From contig JANQXM010000048.1 in the NCBI GenBank assembly GCA_030729385.1, forward strand, positions 1 to 64,000: 64,000 nucleotides of DNA, written 5' to 3'. This stretch comes from Opitutales bacterium. GTDB taxonomy: Bacteria; Verrucomicrobiota; Verrucomicrobiia; Opitutales; Coraliomargaritaceae. Below are positions 62,746 to 64,000 of this stretch, piece after piece. The notes beneath the pieces were generated by a model. It searched no databases, had not been told where the DNA came from, and was given only the letters and a program-made list of their open reading frames with translations. A program made the position numbers and the translations under genes. How positions within the stretch are numbered: the stretch's first letter is position 1; each line of letters opens with the position of its first letter.

Positions 62746-62900
62746 GTTGTGTTTTAACGGGCATATGTATGTTTACGTGCTCATCGGAGCAAATCTTTTG
62801 TGTATAAGCTGTGAAAAGCTTTTTCGGTTTTTGCTGGCAGGGAATTGAACGTCCGTTGTTAATAGCGGTCTATCCAGCAAACACCTTTACTGATTCACAC

Positions 62901-63635
62901 ATGAGTTTCACTTTCTTATTCGATTCGCTTTTTATTCAAGCGGCCTCAGGGCCGAATGTTTTCACCTATTTTGCCCAGTCGAATTTCGCCGGCAAGGTGG
63001 TCATTGCGATCTTGGCGCTGTTCAGTATCGTCGCTTGGACGGTGATGTTGGGGAAGCACTTGGATTTGTCTAAGTTGCGCGCTCAAAATTTACGCTACGA
63101 GCGTTTGCTCAGTAAGGAGTCGCATTTGCTCGCCCTCGAAGCTGAGCGCCCATTGAAGGGTAGTGGTCCTTATTGCAATATTGTCCGCGATGCGCTCGAA
63201 GCGTTTTTCCGTTATGGAGGGGCAGTGGTTGATACTGATACTCATCGCGCGACCCTGCGCATGGGTCATGTGGAAAACGCGCTGCAACGTGCAGTGGCTG
63301 AACAGGTCATTCGCTATGAATCTAAAATGGTGCTCCTCGGCTCGATTGTGACTGGGGCTCCTTTCCTTGGTTTGCTTGGCACGGTGTGGGGTGTGATGGA
63401 CGCATTTGGTGGTATGGCTGGCGCAGGCTCCGCCAGTTTGCAAAGTCTCGCTCCCGGTGTTTCCGGTGCGCTGCTCACCACGGTTGCCGGTCTAGTGGTC
63501 GCGATTCCATCTGTTTTCGGTTACAATTATTTACTGCAAAGCACCAAGATCGCGGTGGTTGAACTGGAAAACTTTGCCAGCACCGTGGCCGACCGCCTTG
63601 AACTCGAAGCTCAAGCCGCGGCCGCCGAAGCATAA
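62901..63635 (+). CDS. MotA/TolQ/ExbB proton channel protein
   Basis: 244 residues from the ATG at 62901; an earlier in-frame start at 62811 adds an unlikely leader. Three membrane segments: about 26-46, 152-172 and 195-215. The conserved 'LGLLGTVWGVMDAFGGMA' and 'GVSGALLTTVAGLVVAIPS' are diagnostic. It forms the proton-driven motor with the ExbD/TolR protein encoded 42 bases downstream. Confidence 0.93.
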   Translation: MSFTFLFDSLFIQAASGPNVFTYFAQSNFAGKVVIAILALFSIVAWTVMLGKHLDLSKLRAQNLRYERLLSKESHLLALEAERPLKGSGPYCNIVRDALEAFFRYGGAVVDTDTHRATLRMGHVENALQRAVAEQVIRYESKMVLLGSIVTGAPFLGLLGTVWGVMDAFGGMAGAGSASLQSLAPGVSGALLTTVAGLVVAIPSVFGYNYLLQSTKIAVVELENFASTVADRLELEAQAAAAEA

Positions 63636-63677
63636 GATATTTCTTCATTCTACATTCGTCTTTCTTAATTCAAAAAA

Positions 63678-64000
63678 GTGGCTCGTAAATTCCATCGTAA
63701 AAATCGGCTCTCTGCCTTGACCGAGATCAACGTCACACCGTTGATCGACTTGGCCTTTGCGTTGCTGATTATCTTTATGATCACGACGCCGCTGTTGGAG
63801 CAGACGATCGAGGTCAGCCTGCCGGTCGAAGGGGCGAAGCCGCAGCCAGAGGAGCGTGAGGAGTTTCAATCCATCTCGATTGATAAGTCCGGTAATTACT
63901 TTTGGGGACCTGATCAAGTCACGATTGTGCAGCTCGCCGATCTTTTAGACACCGTGGCGATGGACCCCGCGCCGCCCGTTTTGAGTATTCGAGGCGACGC
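63678..64000 (+). CDS. ExbD/TolR family protein, 3' end outside window
   Basis: Starts at GTG 63678 and runs off the window after 107 codons. The opening 'KNRLSALTEINVTPLIDLAFALLIIFMITTPLL' contains the family's membrane segment and its proton-carrying aspartate (PLIDLAF). A periplasmic domain follows. It partners the ExbB-type protein upstream to drive a TonB- or Tol-like system, whose third component must lie beyond the window. Confidence 0.92.
   Translation, partial: MARKFHRKNRLSALTEINVTPLIDLAFALLIIFMITTPLLEQTIEVSLPVEGAKPQPEEREEFQSISIDKSGNYFWGPDQVTIVQLADLLDTVAMDPAPPVLSIRGD

Noticed and set aside
1-64000. tRNA, rRNA, CRISPR arrays, transposases or prophage genes
   Set aside because: None could be recognised on either strand; all longer spacers were read for them.

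Overview
The window reads as chromosomal DNA of a verrucomicrobial bacterium, most likely of the Opitutae/Puniceicoccales type. The inference rests on gene content. There is a large surface protein with a DUF1800 domain paired with a Tat-exported DUF1501 protein. There is a GldG/DUF4340 ABC operon, an EpsI-type exosortase-associated protein, and DUF5069, DUF4126 and DUF502 proteins. There is also a stand-alone OvoA-C-type methyltransferase. Kdo activation (kdsB) points to a Gram-negative envelope. Genes are densely packed on both strands, no gene-free stretch exceeds about 240 bases, and I see no rRNA, tRNA, CRISPR, transposase or prophage.

Layout. 1-2850: end of a phasin-like gene, a four-helix-bundle (S23/IVP) gene between two heptamer-repeat tracts, a UbiB-type kinase and a YjbQ protein. 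2855-6354 (minus): IMP dehydrogenase, a divergent adenylosuccinate synthetase and a small NTF2-like protein, i.e. both branches from IMP in one operon. 6413-10412: menC, menE and polX. 10423-19146 (minus): EpsI-like protein, GldA/GldF/GldG-type ABC system, DUF4340 protein, AsmA-like protein. 19325-24617: O-antigen ligase-like protein with TPRs, FecR-like protein and CHASE2-adenylate cyclase in tight series. 24628-29666: rhodanese, kdsB, trpB, trpG, nrdR, two unknown proteins and a HIT protein. 29668-33357 (minus): beta-ketoacyl-ACP synthase, ACP, CrtI-like oxidoreductase, DUF5069 protein. 33504-36855: galE, then a sigma factor, a membrane protein and a HtrA-like protein that has lost its catalytic triad. 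36888-41091: divergent gcvT and a fused gcvPA-gcvPB. 41167-45743: DUF4126 protein, then a minus-strand cluster of sugar transferase, ACP, SDR, adenylating ligase and nucleotidyltransferase. 45885-49240: M29-like peptidase, OvoA-C-type methyltransferase, unknown protein, DUF502 protein. 49363-51990: VWA-like protein, miaA, tag. 52200-59448 (minus): DUF1800, DUF1501 and pseudopilin-like proteins. 59641-64000: carbonic anhydrase, MarR regulator, tmk, PfkB kinase, ExbB and the start of ExbD.

Two repeat families stand out. The first is a set of short degenerate tandem repeats with a 7-base period. They flank the four-helix-bundle gene in inverted orientation (CAAC-NNN units) and recur with other heptamers at gene junctions near 4734, 27024, 27060 and 32074, and inside polX at 9520. 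The second is a set of palindromic, often double-hairpin, elements: one sits in frame inside the CrtI-like gene at 30473, a truncated relative lies at 50382, and structurally similar elements lie at 31774, 44110, 52037 and 60918. The heptamer tracts with their associated S23-type gene, the pseudo-HtrA sigma operon and the stand-alone OvoA-type methyltransferase are the most promising leads.
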